Positions 7,560 through 15,212 of a stretch of 19,370 nucleotides of DNA are shown here, piece after piece (position 1 is the stretch's first letter; every line of letters begins with the position of its first letter). The DNA comes from Planctomycetaceae bacterium (GTDB taxonomy: Bacteria > Planctomycetota > Planctomycetia > Pirellulales > Thermoguttaceae). Below the pieces are notes generated by a model that was given only the letters and a program-made list of their open reading frames with translations, had not been told where the DNA came from and made no database searches. Where the stretch lies: NCBI GenBank assembly GCA_031256755.1, contig JAIRPZ010000222.1:1-19370 (forward strand), in the 5' to 3' direction. The translations under genes were made by a program, and so were the position numbers.

Positions 7560-8069
7560 ATGCGGCATGTTTTTTGCATTTTTCTTATCGGATTGCTGAT
7601 TCTGACGGCAGTGTGCGGTTGCGTGCGGCGGAAAATGACTGTCCACAGTAATCCGCCGGGGGCTGCGGTATATCTTGACGGAAAAGAAATCGGGCGGACT
7701 CCGTTTTCAACGAATTTTGACCACTACGGCAAGCGGGAATTCCGCATCGTGAAACAGGGCTATGAAACGAAAACTGTCAATTTGCCGGTGTCGCCGCCTT
7801 GGTATCAGTGGGTTGGACTGGATTTCATATCCGAAGTTCTTGTGCCGGGGAAATTGACCGATCAAAAATTTTACGAATTTGATTTGCAGCAGGACAAAAC
7901 GGTTCCCGGTGCAGAAATTGTTGCCAGAGCGGAAGAACTTCGGCACACTGCCCATTCTGACGGAATTCCCCGTATCGGATCGCCGGCGGCTGCACCGCCG
8001 GTTCCGTCTCCGGCAGCCGAAGCCGGTTCTATTACGCCGCCGCCCGGTCCGTTTGCCCCGATTCAGTAG
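7560..8069 (+). CDS. PEGA-domain lipoprotein
   Basis: The 169-residue protein starts with a lipoprotein signal peptide (MRHVFCIFLIGLLILTAV, then CGC with C21 as the predicted lipidated cysteine). Residues about 25-70 are a PEGA domain: MTVHSNPPGAAVYLDGKEIG, RTPFSTNFDHYGKREFRIVK and QGYETKTVNL. PEGA domains are small beta-folds found on surface proteins, often linked to the S-layer or envelope. The C-terminal 50 residues are Pro/Ala-rich and probably unstructured. It likely sits on a membrane facing the periplasm; its partner is unknown. Confidence 0.8.
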   Translation: MRHVFCIFLIGLLILTAVCGCVRRKMTVHSNPPGAAVYLDGKEIGRTPFSTNFDHYGKREFRIVKQGYETKTVNLPVSPPWYQWVGLDFISEVLVPGKLTDQKFYEFDLQQDKTVPGAEIVARAEELRHTAHSDGIPRIGSPAAAPPVPSPAAEAGSITPPPGPFAPIQ

Positions 8070-8126
8070 GCATGAACCAAAAACAACCTAACCGAAAGCA
8101 AACGGTAGAGTAGGGGACGGTTGCGG

Positions 8127-9314
8127 TTATATCAGTACCGACTTGTAAATATCCAGCAGTTGCCCGGCTGCCGTCTTCACATCGAACCGCTCGGCCGCAG
8201 TTGCCGCAAATTGTTCCGCGGTTGCTTTGATTGCCGGAGTGTTTTCGATAAGCACAACTATTTTTTTCGCTAATTCTTCGGCATTGCCTGCGGGAAAAAC
8301 CAATGACGGCGTTTCCCGCAGGACTTCGCGGAGACCGATGCAATCCGAACCGATCACCGGTGTACCGGCAGCCATGGCTTCCATCGGCAAGAGCGGACAC
8401 GCTTCCCACCGCGACGGCATAATAACTGCATCGGTTTGCAAAAGAAACGGCGTAATGTTCGGTACGGCATCCAAAAAGTGAACCATTGCGGCGACTTTGG
8501 GATTTGCCGCTGCCGCTTGAAGCGTCTCTGAACGATACCCTGTATTGTCCACCGTTGCCATAAGATGAAACCGGCTGCTGTATCCTTGTTCGGCTAATAT
8601 AGCAAGGGCTTGCAGTACAATATCGAATCCCTTCTGCGGCATAAAACGTCCGAAAAATCCGCCGAGAACGATTTCATTGCCGATACCAAGTAGTTTCCGA
8701 AGATTCGGCTGCCGGTCGCTTGCAAATACAGAACGTGTTTGTTGAATCCGGTTCACGTCAATGCCATTGAGAATCGGCTTCACTTGTACCGGTCCCTGTT
8801 TCCAAGACGGAAAATAAGCGTAATGATTTTCTTCGCAATCGCGTGAAACGGGAATGATACACGATGCCCGGCGGGTTACGAATGCGGCGGCTTTCTGTTT
8901 CAACCAGCCCCATTTGCCGAAATCGTTCTGCCCCGGAATAATGACATCGTGAAGTGTTATCAAATGCGGAATACGGCGGAAAAAATCGGCGGCAGCGGTA
9001 ATGGTTCCGATTTGCAGTCCCTGAGAATGAATAAGCGAAAACGTTTTGCTGCGAAGCACATGGCGGAGGGATTGCAGCAGAAGATACAAGGAGTGCGAAG
9101 GGGCTTCGATAAATTCCGTACCGTCCCAGCCGGCAATATCACGTTTGAATTGGTCCAATGCGTCCCCTTTAGGACTGAAAAAAGTCAACCGGAATCCCGC
9201 ATCATGAATACATTTAAGATTGTAAATCATGTAGGTACGAATTCCCCCGACCGGATTCGCAACCGGTACCAAAACTCGCCGATTCAATGCTTGTGAAATT
9301 GCACCGTTATTCAC
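8127..9314 (-). CDS. GT4-family glycosyltransferase
   Basis: The 395-residue protein has the two Rossmann-like halves of GT-B glycosyltransferases. The N-terminal half starts RRVLVPVANPVGGIRTYMIY, the acceptor side. The C-terminal half has GGFFGRFMPQKGFDIVLQAL (R223 and K228, the phosphate-contacting pair of the family) and RWEACPLLPMEAMAAGTPVI with the EX7E motif (E304 and E312) that binds the sugar nucleotide. It should transfer a sugar from a nucleotide donor with retention of configuration, probably in polysaccharide or glycolipid synthesis; donor and acceptor cannot be read from the sequence. The start is a GTG at 9314 directly after a hairpin, without a clear ribosome binding site. It lies 79 bases downstream of ftsH on the same strand. 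Confidence 0.88.
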   Translation of the reverse strand: MNNGAISQALNRRVLVPVANPVGGIRTYMIYNLKCIHDAGFRLTFFSPKGDALDQFKRDIAGWDGTEFIEAPSHSLYLLLQSLRHVLRSKTFSLIHSQGLQIGTITAAADFFRRIPHLITLHDVIIPGQNDFGKWGWLKQKAAAFVTRRASCIIPVSRDCEENHYAYFPSWKQGPVQVKPILNGIDVNRIQQTRSVFASDRQPNLRKLLGIGNEIVLGGFFGRFMPQKGFDIVLQALAILAEQGYSSRFHLMATVDNTGYRSETLQAAAANPKVAAMVHFLDAVPNITPFLLQTDAVIMPSRWEACPLLPMEAMAAGTPVIGSDCIGLREVLRETPSLVFPAGNAEELAKKIVVLIENTPAIKATAEQFAATAAERFDVKTAAGQLLDIYKSVLI

Positions 9315-9337
9315 TTTTCACAGAGTTTTTGTGAAAA
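9315..9337 (-). repeat. Perfect inverted repeat abutting the glycosyltransferase start codon
   Basis: TTTTCAC (9315-9321) and GTGAAAA (9331-9337) form a perfect 7-bp inverted repeat with a nine-base spacer, ending exactly where the GTG start codon begins on the minus strand. It could be an operator or an mRNA hairpin that limits initiation. No T-run follows, so it is not a typical terminator for ftsH. Confidence 0.4.
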
Positions 9338-9393
9338 CACAATATGAAATTGTCATTGTAAGCGGAGTTTACGCTGCGGTCAAGCAAACGTTT

Positions 9394-11559
9394 TCAGCCG
9401 CCGGCATTTTCCGCTTCAATCACCTGTTTCAATTCTTCGTTTTCGATGATCTCTTTTTCGAGAAGACGCGTTGTCAACCGCTCAAGAATCTCCTTCTTAT
9501 CGTTCAGCAGCGTCTGCGTGTCCGCAAATAGCCGGTCAATGATCCCGCGAATCTCCTGATCAATTTCTCTAGCCGTTGTCTCGCTGTGCAGCCGCGGCTG
9601 CGGCATACCGTCTCCCAAAAAATTCGCACGCGGATTGTCCCGAAACGACATCCGTCCCAGTTTACTCATCCCGAAATCCATCACCATCGCTCTCGCAATG
9701 TCCGTCGCTCTCTCCAAATCATTCTGCGCCCCCGTCGAAACCGCATCAAACTCCATTTCCTCCGCAATCGTTCCGGCAAGAAACGTTTGAATCCTCGCTT
9801 CTAATTCCTTCTGCGTCATCAAATACCGGTCGTCTTCCGGTCGCTGAAGCGTATAACCCAGTGCCGCCAAGCCGCGGGGAATAATCGAAACCTTATGGAC
9901 CGGATCAGAATGCGGCGTGAAATACGCTACCAGCGCATGTCCGCACTCGTGAACAGCAATCCGCCGTTTTTCGTCAGGACGGATAATCCGCTGTTTTTTC
10001 TGCAAACCCGTCGTCACCCGCTCCACCCCTTCGGTAAATTCAGTCATCGTCACCGTTTGCTTGCCGGTACGCGCCGCCAGCAGTGCCGCCTCATTGACCA
10101 GTGCCGCCAAATCCGCCCCGACAAAACCGGAAGTAATCGACGCAATTTCCTTCAAATCAATGTTCGGATCGAGTTTGATGCTTTTGGCGTGAACCTTCAA
10201 AATGGCTTCACGTCCGGCTAAATCAGGACGATCCACCAAGACCTGCCGGTCGAATCGTCCGGGACGGAGCAGTGCCGGATCAAGAATTTCCGGCCGGTTC
10301 GTTGCCCCCATCACAATAATCCCCGACGACGTGCTGAAGCCGTCCATTTCCACAAGCAGGGCGTTCAGCGTTTGATCCCGCTCATCGTGTCCGCCGACCG
10401 AACCGCTGCCCCGGATTTTGCCGAGTGCGTCCAGTTCGTCAATGAAAATAATACAGGGATTCTGCCGCTGCGCCTGATCAAATAAGTCCCTGACGCGTGC
10501 GGCTCCGACACCGACATATAATTCTACGAAATCGGAACCGGATAAACTGTAAAACGGCACACCGGCCTCTCCGGCAACGGCTTTGGCAAGCATCGTTTTG
10601 CCGGTACCGGGAGGACCGACAAGCAAAACGCCTTTCGGAATCCTGCCGCCGAGGGCGTGAAACTTTTCCGGTGTTTTGAGGAATTCAACGATTTCCATCA
10701 GTTCTTCCACGGCTTCATCCACTCCGGCAACATCTTTGAAGGTAATGTCGATTTCCTCTTGGGCAACGAGCCGTCCGCGGCTTCTGCCGAAAGCCATTGC
10801 ACCGCCGCCGCCGATGCCGCGAAGCATCAAAAAAGTAATCCCCAGAAAGGCGGCGAACATCAGCATCCAAATGCCGTTTTCCTGCCAGAAACCGGGCTGC
10901 CCCGCACTGCGGTAAGAAAAACCGCTTTTGTCGAGACGTTCCTGAAGTTTTCCGCCGTCATCAGCAAATCCGCGGCGACCGCAGTGAATCGGAAACTTGC
11001 TGACCGGTTTTTGCGGTTCCGGCTTTTTCGCCGTTTTCAGCACCTGCCGGGTGGCAACGGCACGAATTTCATATTCGCCGACAGAGATTTTGTCAAGGTT
11101 CGAGTAGCGGACGATCGTACTTTTGTCGGTTCCTTCGGTGATTTCGACAGACGGACGCGGCGGTTCAAAATTTTTACCGTCAGGTCCCTGATCGATCAGT
11201 TCCATCATTTTGTCAAAGGGAATTTCCGCACCGCCGGGGGGCTGAAAAACCGACATTAACAGCACTGAAGCGGCAATGAGAAGGACAACGAAACCGATGG
11301 ACGAGGTAAAATTTTCCTGCGGTTTTTTCTTGACCGGTTTACGAACGGGAGGCGTTTGACTGCCGTTTGAATTTGGCGGAATGTCCTTGCCGGCAGACAA
11401 AGAATCCTCGTTCTTTTTCCGTTGTTCGAGCAGAAATTGTACGTCTTTTTCCAGATCGTCCGGCTTGGCATCGCCATGATCGGGGGGATTTTGCCCCTCG
11501 CTGGTGTCAGGTTCATTCTCCGGGACAGGTCTATCGTTTTTCGGATCGTCTTGGGACAT
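9394..11559 (-). CDS. ftsH: ATP-dependent zinc metalloprotease FtsH
   Basis: The 721-residue protein is a membrane-bound AAA+ protease that degrades damaged or short-lived membrane and cytoplasmic proteins. An acidic, Pro-rich cytoplasmic extension of about 80 residues comes first, longer than in E. coli FtsH. Membrane segments lie at about 84-105 and 229-249, enclosing the periplasmic domain. The AAA+ domain has Walker A GPPGTGKT (315-322), Walker B IIFIDE (D374, E375), and the second region of homology with GATNRPEILDPALLRPGRFD. The protease domain has HECGH (537-541) and the third zinc ligand D614 in NDLERATDIARAM. The HExxH middle residue is Cys where Ala is usual, which keeps the motif. 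A sigma70-like promoter lies just upstream. Confidence 0.96.
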   Translation of the reverse strand: MSQDDPKNDRPVPENEPDTSEGQNPPDHGDAKPDDLEKDVQFLLEQRKKNEDSLSAGKDIPPNSNGSQTPPVRKPVKKKPQENFTSSIGFVVLLIAASVLLMSVFQPPGGAEIPFDKMMELIDQGPDGKNFEPPRPSVEITEGTDKSTIVRYSNLDKISVGEYEIRAVATRQVLKTAKKPEPQKPVSKFPIHCGRRGFADDGGKLQERLDKSGFSYRSAGQPGFWQENGIWMLMFAAFLGITFLMLRGIGGGGAMAFGRSRGRLVAQEEIDITFKDVAGVDEAVEELMEIVEFLKTPEKFHALGGRIPKGVLLVGPPGTGKTMLAKAVAGEAGVPFYSLSGSDFVELYVGVGAARVRDLFDQAQRQNPCIIFIDELDALGKIRGSGSVGGHDERDQTLNALLVEMDGFSTSSGIIVMGATNRPEILDPALLRPGRFDRQVLVDRPDLAGREAILKVHAKSIKLDPNIDLKEIASITSGFVGADLAALVNEAALLAARTGKQTVTMTEFTEGVERVTTGLQKKQRIIRPDEKRRIAVHECGHALVAYFTPHSDPVHKVSIIPRGLAALGYTLQRPEDDRYLMTQKELEARIQTFLAGTIAEEMEFDAVSTGAQNDLERATDIARAMVMDFGMSKLGRMSFRDNPRANFLGDGMPQPRLHSETTAREIDQEIRGIIDRLFADTQTLLNDKKEILERLTTRLLEKEIIENEELKQVIEAENAGG

Positions 11560-11591
11560 TCTTTCTTTCTTTGCCGATAATTCTGTTTCCT

Positions 11592-11619
11592 ATTTTAACA
11601 CAATGCCGGAAATTGACAA
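11592..11619 (-). promoter_or_regulatory. Sigma70-like promoter for ftsH
   Basis: On the minus strand TTGTCA (11614-11619) and TAAAAT (11592-11597) are separated by 16 bases. Both boxes differ from consensus at one position. The expected start of transcription is near 11585, leaving a leader of about 25 bases before the ATG at 11559, with a purine-rich AAAGAAAGA ahead of the start. Confidence 0.5.
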
Positions 11620-11643
11620 TCGGCAAATCAGACGGCAAGTTTT

Positions 11644-11958
11644 CTATTTTTCCTCTCCGCAATTTTGCCTGTTTTCACGAAATAAACATTTATGGCTTTT
11701 CGACCGTAATATCAGTCTGTTTCCCCCGGATTGGACTTCAACAGCCAAGCCGCTTGTTTCCGGCGAAATGAATTTCGATGTCCCGTGCAGAACTTCCTTG
11801 TAGTCGGGGATAATGTCCGTTCCCTCTGAATCTTTTCCAGTTTTCTCTTCCCGTACTGTTGTCCCTTGCAGATAGATACGATACGTTCCCGCCGGAATTT
11901 TTCTATATTTCCCAAACCGCTCGTGTACTCGCCGTAGTAAAAATTGATAACGGATCAT
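11644..11958 (-). pseudogene. Truncated transthyretin/carboxypeptidase-regulatory-like lipoprotein remnant
   Basis: The minus strand is open for 104 codons. Its middle reads KIPAGTYRIYLQGTTV, then DIIPDYKEVL, then FISPETSGLAVEVQSGGN. That is the order seen at the C-terminal end of small planctomycete lipoproteins with a transthyretin-like fold (a PAGxYxVxL strand, then a stretch ending in SGLxVxVxxGxN). The expected signal peptide, lipobox and N-terminal strand with a DGxPL motif are missing; upstream of 11958 the possible frames are interrupted by stops. The C-terminal 20 residues do not fit the family. It is best read as a decayed copy, though a short functional gene cannot be excluded. Its 3' end runs close to the ftsH promoter. 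Confidence 0.45.
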
Positions 11959-12056
11959 TGAAAATCAGGTTGAAGAGTACCACCGTGTACGGTTAAATTC
12001 CTTCCTTTAATGATCAATTCTCCATTATCAATTGTCAATTATCAAGTATGCCCCGT

Positions 12057-12186
12057 CCGGCAAGGGCACGTCGCCTGCAAAGTCCTAAAACTCACCAATA
12101 TTAGACAATATAGGCAATTTAGGAAGGTATTTTCACTGCCTTTTACGGCAAAAAACCGACTTTGCAGGTGACGTGCCGGCAAGGGC
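12057..12186. repeat. Long imperfect hairpin with flanking direct repeat (REP/MITE-like)
   Basis: GGCACGTCGCCTGCAAAGTC at 12065-12084 is the reverse complement of 12158-12177 except at one position; 73 bases of AT-rich DNA lie between the arms. In addition CCGGCAAGGGC occurs in direct orientation at 12057-12067 and 12176-12186. The unit lies between the lipoprotein remnant and the Fe-S carrier gene. Next to it, about 12010-12045, is an AT-rich stretch of overlapping ATCAATT/AATTGA words. There is no transposase. It may be a non-autonomous repeat element or a folded leader of the downstream operon. Confidence 0.5.
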
Positions 12187-12290
12187 TGGATTTTTTCTTT
12201 GTCCCGTGTAAAATAAAATCCTGCAAAATAAAACCCCTGCGCAGAACCGGCAGGAAAACACAGCAAAAACAAACCGGAAGGAACCCCGTT

Positions 12291-12620
12291 ATGCCGATTA
12301 CCATGACCCCGGCTGCCGTTGAAGAAGTCAAATTCATCAAAACGTCCAATCAGTTAGACGACCGGACCTTTTTACGGGTCAGTATTCTCGGAGGCGGATG
12401 CAGCGGTATGCAGTACGCCCTCAATTTCGATACCGAATTCGATTCCGCCGCCGATACATCTTACGAATTTGACGGCGTGAAACTGGCAACGATGAAGAAA
12501 TTCGATCCCCATTTTGACGGCACGCAGATTGATTTTATTGACGATGCGTCCGGGCGGGGCTTTGCCATCGACAATCCAAACTTTCCGAAGTCCGCCGGAT
12601 GTGCGGGCTGCGGACACTAA
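12291..12620 (+). CDS. A-type iron-sulfur cluster carrier (IscA/ErpA-like)
   Basis: The 109-residue protein starts at ATG 12291 behind GGAAGGA, a good ribosome binding site; the frame is open for 43 codons further upstream but that part overlaps the hairpin repeat. MTPAAVEEVKFIK, FLRVSILGGGCSGMQYALNF and FAIDNPNFPKSAGCAGCGH follow the HesB/IscA/ErpA fold, which carries Fe-S clusters to target proteins. Three cysteines remain (C37, C104, C107), but the C-terminal pair is CxxC, while the family usually has CxC (CGCG), and the protein stops at once after it. It should still hold three ligands; whether cluster binding is normal is open. It is the first gene of a three-gene plus-strand operon. Confidence 0.85.
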   Translation: MPITMTPAAVEEVKFIKTSNQLDDRTFLRVSILGGGCSGMQYALNFDTEFDSAADTSYEFDGVKLATMKKFDPHFDGTQIDFIDDASGRGFAIDNPNFPKSAGCAGCGH

Positions 12621-12641
12621 CTTTAACCCCTGAACAATTTT

Positions 12642-12947
12642 ATGTCAGACACGCATCACTCCCCCGAATCGTCTCCGCCGCCGATCAAATTCGACGACTC
12701 CAAAGCGGCAACGGCTTATGCCAATTTCTGCCGCGTCACCGGTACGCCGGAAGAACTGATTATTGATTTCGGTCTCAACGCACAGCCGGTCGGAATTCCG
12801 GCTGTGCCGATTATGGTTTCAAGCCGGATCGTCACCAATCATTACACCGCCAAACGGCTTCTGCTGGCACTGCAAACGGCTATTCAGCGTCACGAACAAA
12901 CTTTCGGCGTATTGGAGATCGATGTGCAGAGACGGATTAAACAATGA
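12642..12947 (+). CDS. DUF3467 family protein
   Basis: The 101-residue protein matches the DUF3467 pattern: YANFCRVTGTPEELIIDFGL, then a strand pair around VPIMVSSRIVTNHYTAKRLL and a final helix LALQTAIQRHEQTFG. This small alpha-beta protein is widespread in bacteria and some archaea and has no assigned function. It lies 21 bases after the Fe-S carrier gene, and the next gene starts 13 bases after its stop, so all three are likely one transcript. Confidence 0.8.
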   Translation: MSDTHHSPESSPPPIKFDDSKAATAYANFCRVTGTPEELIIDFGLNAQPVGIPAVPIMVSSRIVTNHYTAKRLLLALQTAIQRHEQTFGVLEIDVQRRIKQ

Positions 12948-12960
12948 GGCAACGGCTGCG

Positions 12961-13677
12961 ATGCAGAGTCCGAAAAACATCATCAGGGAGATTCGGCAGG
13001 TGCTGAAGGCGGAATCTGATCCGGCGGTGCGTGCCGGTGCGCAGCGGTTTTTCAAAGAACCGGTCAAAGTGTATGGCGTGAAAACGCCCCGTGTCCGGTC
13101 AATCGCAAAGACATGTTTCGCCGGTCTGAAAGAATTGCCGAAAGAAACGGTTTTTACTGCGTGCGAGTCCCTGCTGCAAACGCAGATTCTGGAAGAATCT
13201 GTAGTGGCATGCGACTGGGTGCAGCGTCTTCACCGGCTGTTTGAACCGGAAGACGGAAAAGTTTTCGGCACTTGGATCGGCAAGTATATGACTAACTGGG
13301 CGGTGTGCGATACGTTTTGCAACCATACGGTCGGTACGTTTTTAGAAATGTATCCGCTGTTTGCCCGGACGCTGCCGGAATGGGCGATGTCGGTGAACCG
13401 CTGGAAACGCCGGGCGGCGGCAGTGTCGCTGATTCTTCCGGCACGCAAAGGGCTTTTTCACCGGGAAATCTTCGGCTTGGCGGAACTCCTGCTGACCGAC
13501 GCGGAAGATATGGTGCAAAAGGGGTACGGCTGGATGCTGAAAGCGGCAAGCGAATTTGACGAAACGGCGGTCTTGCGGTTTGTCATGAAACACAAATCGG
13601 CGATGCCCCGCACCGCCCTGCGTTATGCTGTGGAAAAGATGCCGCCGGAACTGCGGAAAAAAGCCATGCAGAAATAG
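12961..13677 (+). CDS. AlkD-like DNA alkylation repair protein
   Basis: The 238-residue protein follows the ALK/HEAT-repeat fold of AlkD: helical repeats throughout, YGVKTPRVRSIAK near residue 40, the motif TNWAVCDTFCNHTVG (W113 and D117, matching the Trp-Asp pair of the family's active cleft) and NRWKRRAAAVSLILPAR near residue 145. AlkD-type enzymes remove bulky or positively charged N-alkylpurines such as 7-methylguanine. I start at ATG 12961; the frame is open upstream but only within the DUF3467 gene. It ends the operon that begins with the Fe-S carrier. The repair role is by family; no substrate can be read. Confidence 0.82.
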   Translation: MQSPKNIIREIRQVLKAESDPAVRAGAQRFFKEPVKVYGVKTPRVRSIAKTCFAGLKELPKETVFTACESLLQTQILEESVVACDWVQRLHRLFEPEDGKVFGTWIGKYMTNWAVCDTFCNHTVGTFLEMYPLFARTLPEWAMSVNRWKRRAAAVSLILPARKGLFHREIFGLAELLLTDAEDMVQKGYGWMLKAASEFDETAVLRFVMKHKSAMPRTALRYAVEKMPPELRKKAMQK

Positions 13678-13681
13678 TCCT

Positions 13682-13731
13682 TGCCGGACGGACATTATTT
13701 TTGTCATTATCAAGGATTTCCCTGTCCGGCA
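13682..13731. terminator. Possible terminator between converging alkD-like and serpin genes
   Basis: TGCCGGAC (13682-13689) pairs perfectly with GTCCGGCA (13724-13731), five bases after the AlkD-like stop codon, but the loop is 34 bases and no strong T-run follows the second arm on the plus strand. Its place between two converging genes is the main support. Confidence 0.3.
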
Positions 13732-13757
13732 GAACTGTAGTTGTTATCTTTCCGGTT

Positions 13758-14942
13758 TTATTTTTTCGGCTCGGCAAACCGTCCGACAAACATAATCGTT
13801 CCCGGATTGTCATCGCCGCTGATTTTGCGGATGACGTATACAAACGGACGGTCGGCAATAAACTGTTTCGGCTGCGGCGGATTCAATTCAATTGAAGTCG
13901 TGCGCATACCGATTCCGGTTGCTGCGGCTGCCTCCGTTCCCGTTTCATCAACCCGGATAAAAACCTTATGGATCACTTTGCTGATCGATAAGTCCGTTTT
14001 GCCGTTAATACCGGAAAAGTCCGCCGCATTGGAAAACGCACTTTTCATGCCAAGACCTGCCAGCGGCTGGATCAATTCGGCTTGATATTGAGCGGTGAAC
14101 TTCGGCATTTTTACTTCAACCAAATCCCGATTGAGCCGGCTGCTCCATTCTTTGATTTTTTCCGTTGACAAACTTGCTTCCAGTTTCGGCAAATCGGCGG
14201 TGGATTTCGGCAGAATGACCAGCATCGAATAACCGTCCCCTTTGTACGGAAGTTCCAGTACGGCAGCGTCCTCGCCGAAATAGCACGGTGCCTGACTTTT
14301 CCGGTACATCATATCGGTTGCCGTTTTTTCACCGGAAACGAGCGTAAAATCTTCTTTTTTGGTTCTTTTTTTGTCAAAAGGAGTCCGCCAATTGGATTCA
14401 AAATGGACTGCCGAAACAACGACAACGCGGGTTGCCGTTTCGAGAGAATCAAACAGCGACGGGATTTTGTCATTTGTCCGTTCCGAAACCCATTTGTTAA
14501 TAGCGGTCACGGCTTCTCCCGGATTGTTTTTGAAATCGAATTGACCGATCTCGGCGTTAAACAAGTTCTGTGCGCTGGCAAGATAAGCCGGCAGAATGGC
14601 ATAACCGGTCTGTGTCCACAAACCGGCGAAGGAGCGGAACGGCGACTTTTCATCGGCGAATTCTTTGACTTTCATTTTTGCAGCGAATTCTTCCAGTGTT
14701 CCGGTGCGTCCCAGCAGGGCGTTCATTTCTTCAAGGGTTTGCCCGGCGGCACCTGCGTCCACCAAAGCGAGTGCCGAGGTAACCGAATAGGGAGACAGGT
14801 GTAAGTCCTTGTCTGCCGCTTTTGCGGCCATTGTTTTGTAAATGTCAAACGGGAAATCCGAATCTCCTTTGGCGGTACTGCTGAACAGACCGGCGGCGAG
14901 AAACATAAGCGGACAAACAAATCGCATCATTTTGGTATTCAT
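13758..14942 (-). CDS. Secreted serpin (serine protease inhibitor)
   Basis: The 394-residue protein has a signal peptide (MNTKMMRFVCPLMFLAAGLF, cut near residue 26) and then a full serpin fold: LHLSPYSVTSALALVDAGAA, INKWVSERTNDKIPSLF, VVVSAVHFESNWRTPFDK, and the C-terminal FIADRPFVYVIRK and IMFVGRFAEP. The hinge VDETGTEAAAATGIG is that of an inhibitory serpin, rich in small residues that allow loop insertion. Counting 17 from the hinge glutamate (E337) puts the scissile bond after L353 in SIELNPP; alignment from the C-terminal side gives E352 instead. Serpins trap serine proteases irreversibly. Secretion suggests protection from outside proteases. The ATG at 14942 follows AAGGAAAA. Confidence 0.93.
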   Translation of the reverse strand: MNTKMMRFVCPLMFLAAGLFSSTAKGDSDFPFDIYKTMAAKAADKDLHLSPYSVTSALALVDAGAAGQTLEEMNALLGRTGTLEEFAAKMKVKEFADEKSPFRSFAGLWTQTGYAILPAYLASAQNLFNAEIGQFDFKNNPGEAVTAINKWVSERTNDKIPSLFDSLETATRVVVVSAVHFESNWRTPFDKKRTKKEDFTLVSGEKTATDMMYRKSQAPCYFGEDAAVLELPYKGDGYSMLVILPKSTADLPKLEASLSTEKIKEWSSRLNRDLVEVKMPKFTAQYQAELIQPLAGLGMKSAFSNAADFSGINGKTDLSISKVIHKVFIRVDETGTEAAAATGIGMRTTSIELNPPQPKQFIADRPFVYVIRKISGDDNPGTIMFVGRFAEPKK

Positions 14943-14981
14943 AGCATTTTCCTTTTCTTAAAAGGGGGGAGATTTTGTCTC

Positions 14982-14990
14982 ATTATACCA
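14982..14990 (-). promoter_or_regulatory. Extended -10 promoter for the serpin gene
   Basis: On the minus strand TGGTATAAT is a perfect TGnTATAAT extended -10 element, about 40 bases before the serpin ATG. No good -35 box lies 17 bases upstream, which extended -10 promoters do not need. Confidence 0.5.
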
Positions 14991-15015
14991 CAATGGTACT
15001 CATCGGAGACAGTCG

Positions 15016-15044
15016 TTGCCGGATTTTCGATCCGGTTCCGGCAA
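15016..15044. repeat. Two overlapping, mutually exclusive inverted repeats between serpin and toxin genes
   Basis: TTGCCGGA (15016-15023) pairs with TCCGGCAA (15037-15044). Alternatively CCGGAT (15019-15024) pairs with ATCCGG (15030-15035) around five bases. Both cannot form at once. The site lies upstream of the serpin -10 element in the divergent region and may be an operator. Confidence 0.35.
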
Positions 15045-15133
15045 TAGATTAGACGCAGCAACCGGAAGTTTCATAGAAAAATTTCATAAAATAGACCTGC
15101 CCTGTTGTGAAACCGCCCGCGATGTCCTCCCTC

Positions 15134-15161
15134 TTGCGGGTTGCAGCGGTTGTAGTAAAAT
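15134..15161 (+). promoter_or_regulatory. Candidate sigma70-like promoter for the toxin gene
   Basis: TTGCGG (15134-15139) and TAAAAT (15156-15161) are separated by 16 bases, about 50 bases before the toxin ATG at 15213. The -35 box is weak (first three bases fit, the rest poorly). Confidence 0.3.
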
Positions 15162-15212
15162 AGCGGTCATTGATGTTTTGGCAGACATTTTTGGTAATTC
15201 CCCCTGATACCT

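Noticed and set aside
12162..12290. 43-codon upstream extension of the Fe-S carrier gene
   Set aside because: It overlaps the hairpin repeat, is Lys/Arg-rich and unlike the family, while the ATG at 12291 has a good ribosome binding site.
12763..12960. 66-codon upstream extension of the AlkD-like gene
   Set aside because: It lies in another frame within the DUF3467 gene, and family similarity starts only after 12961.
15016..15207. 63-codon plus-strand frame between serpin and toxin genes
   Set aside because: No ATG with a ribosome binding site at its start, no recognisable features, and it spans the inverted repeats and the likely promoter region.
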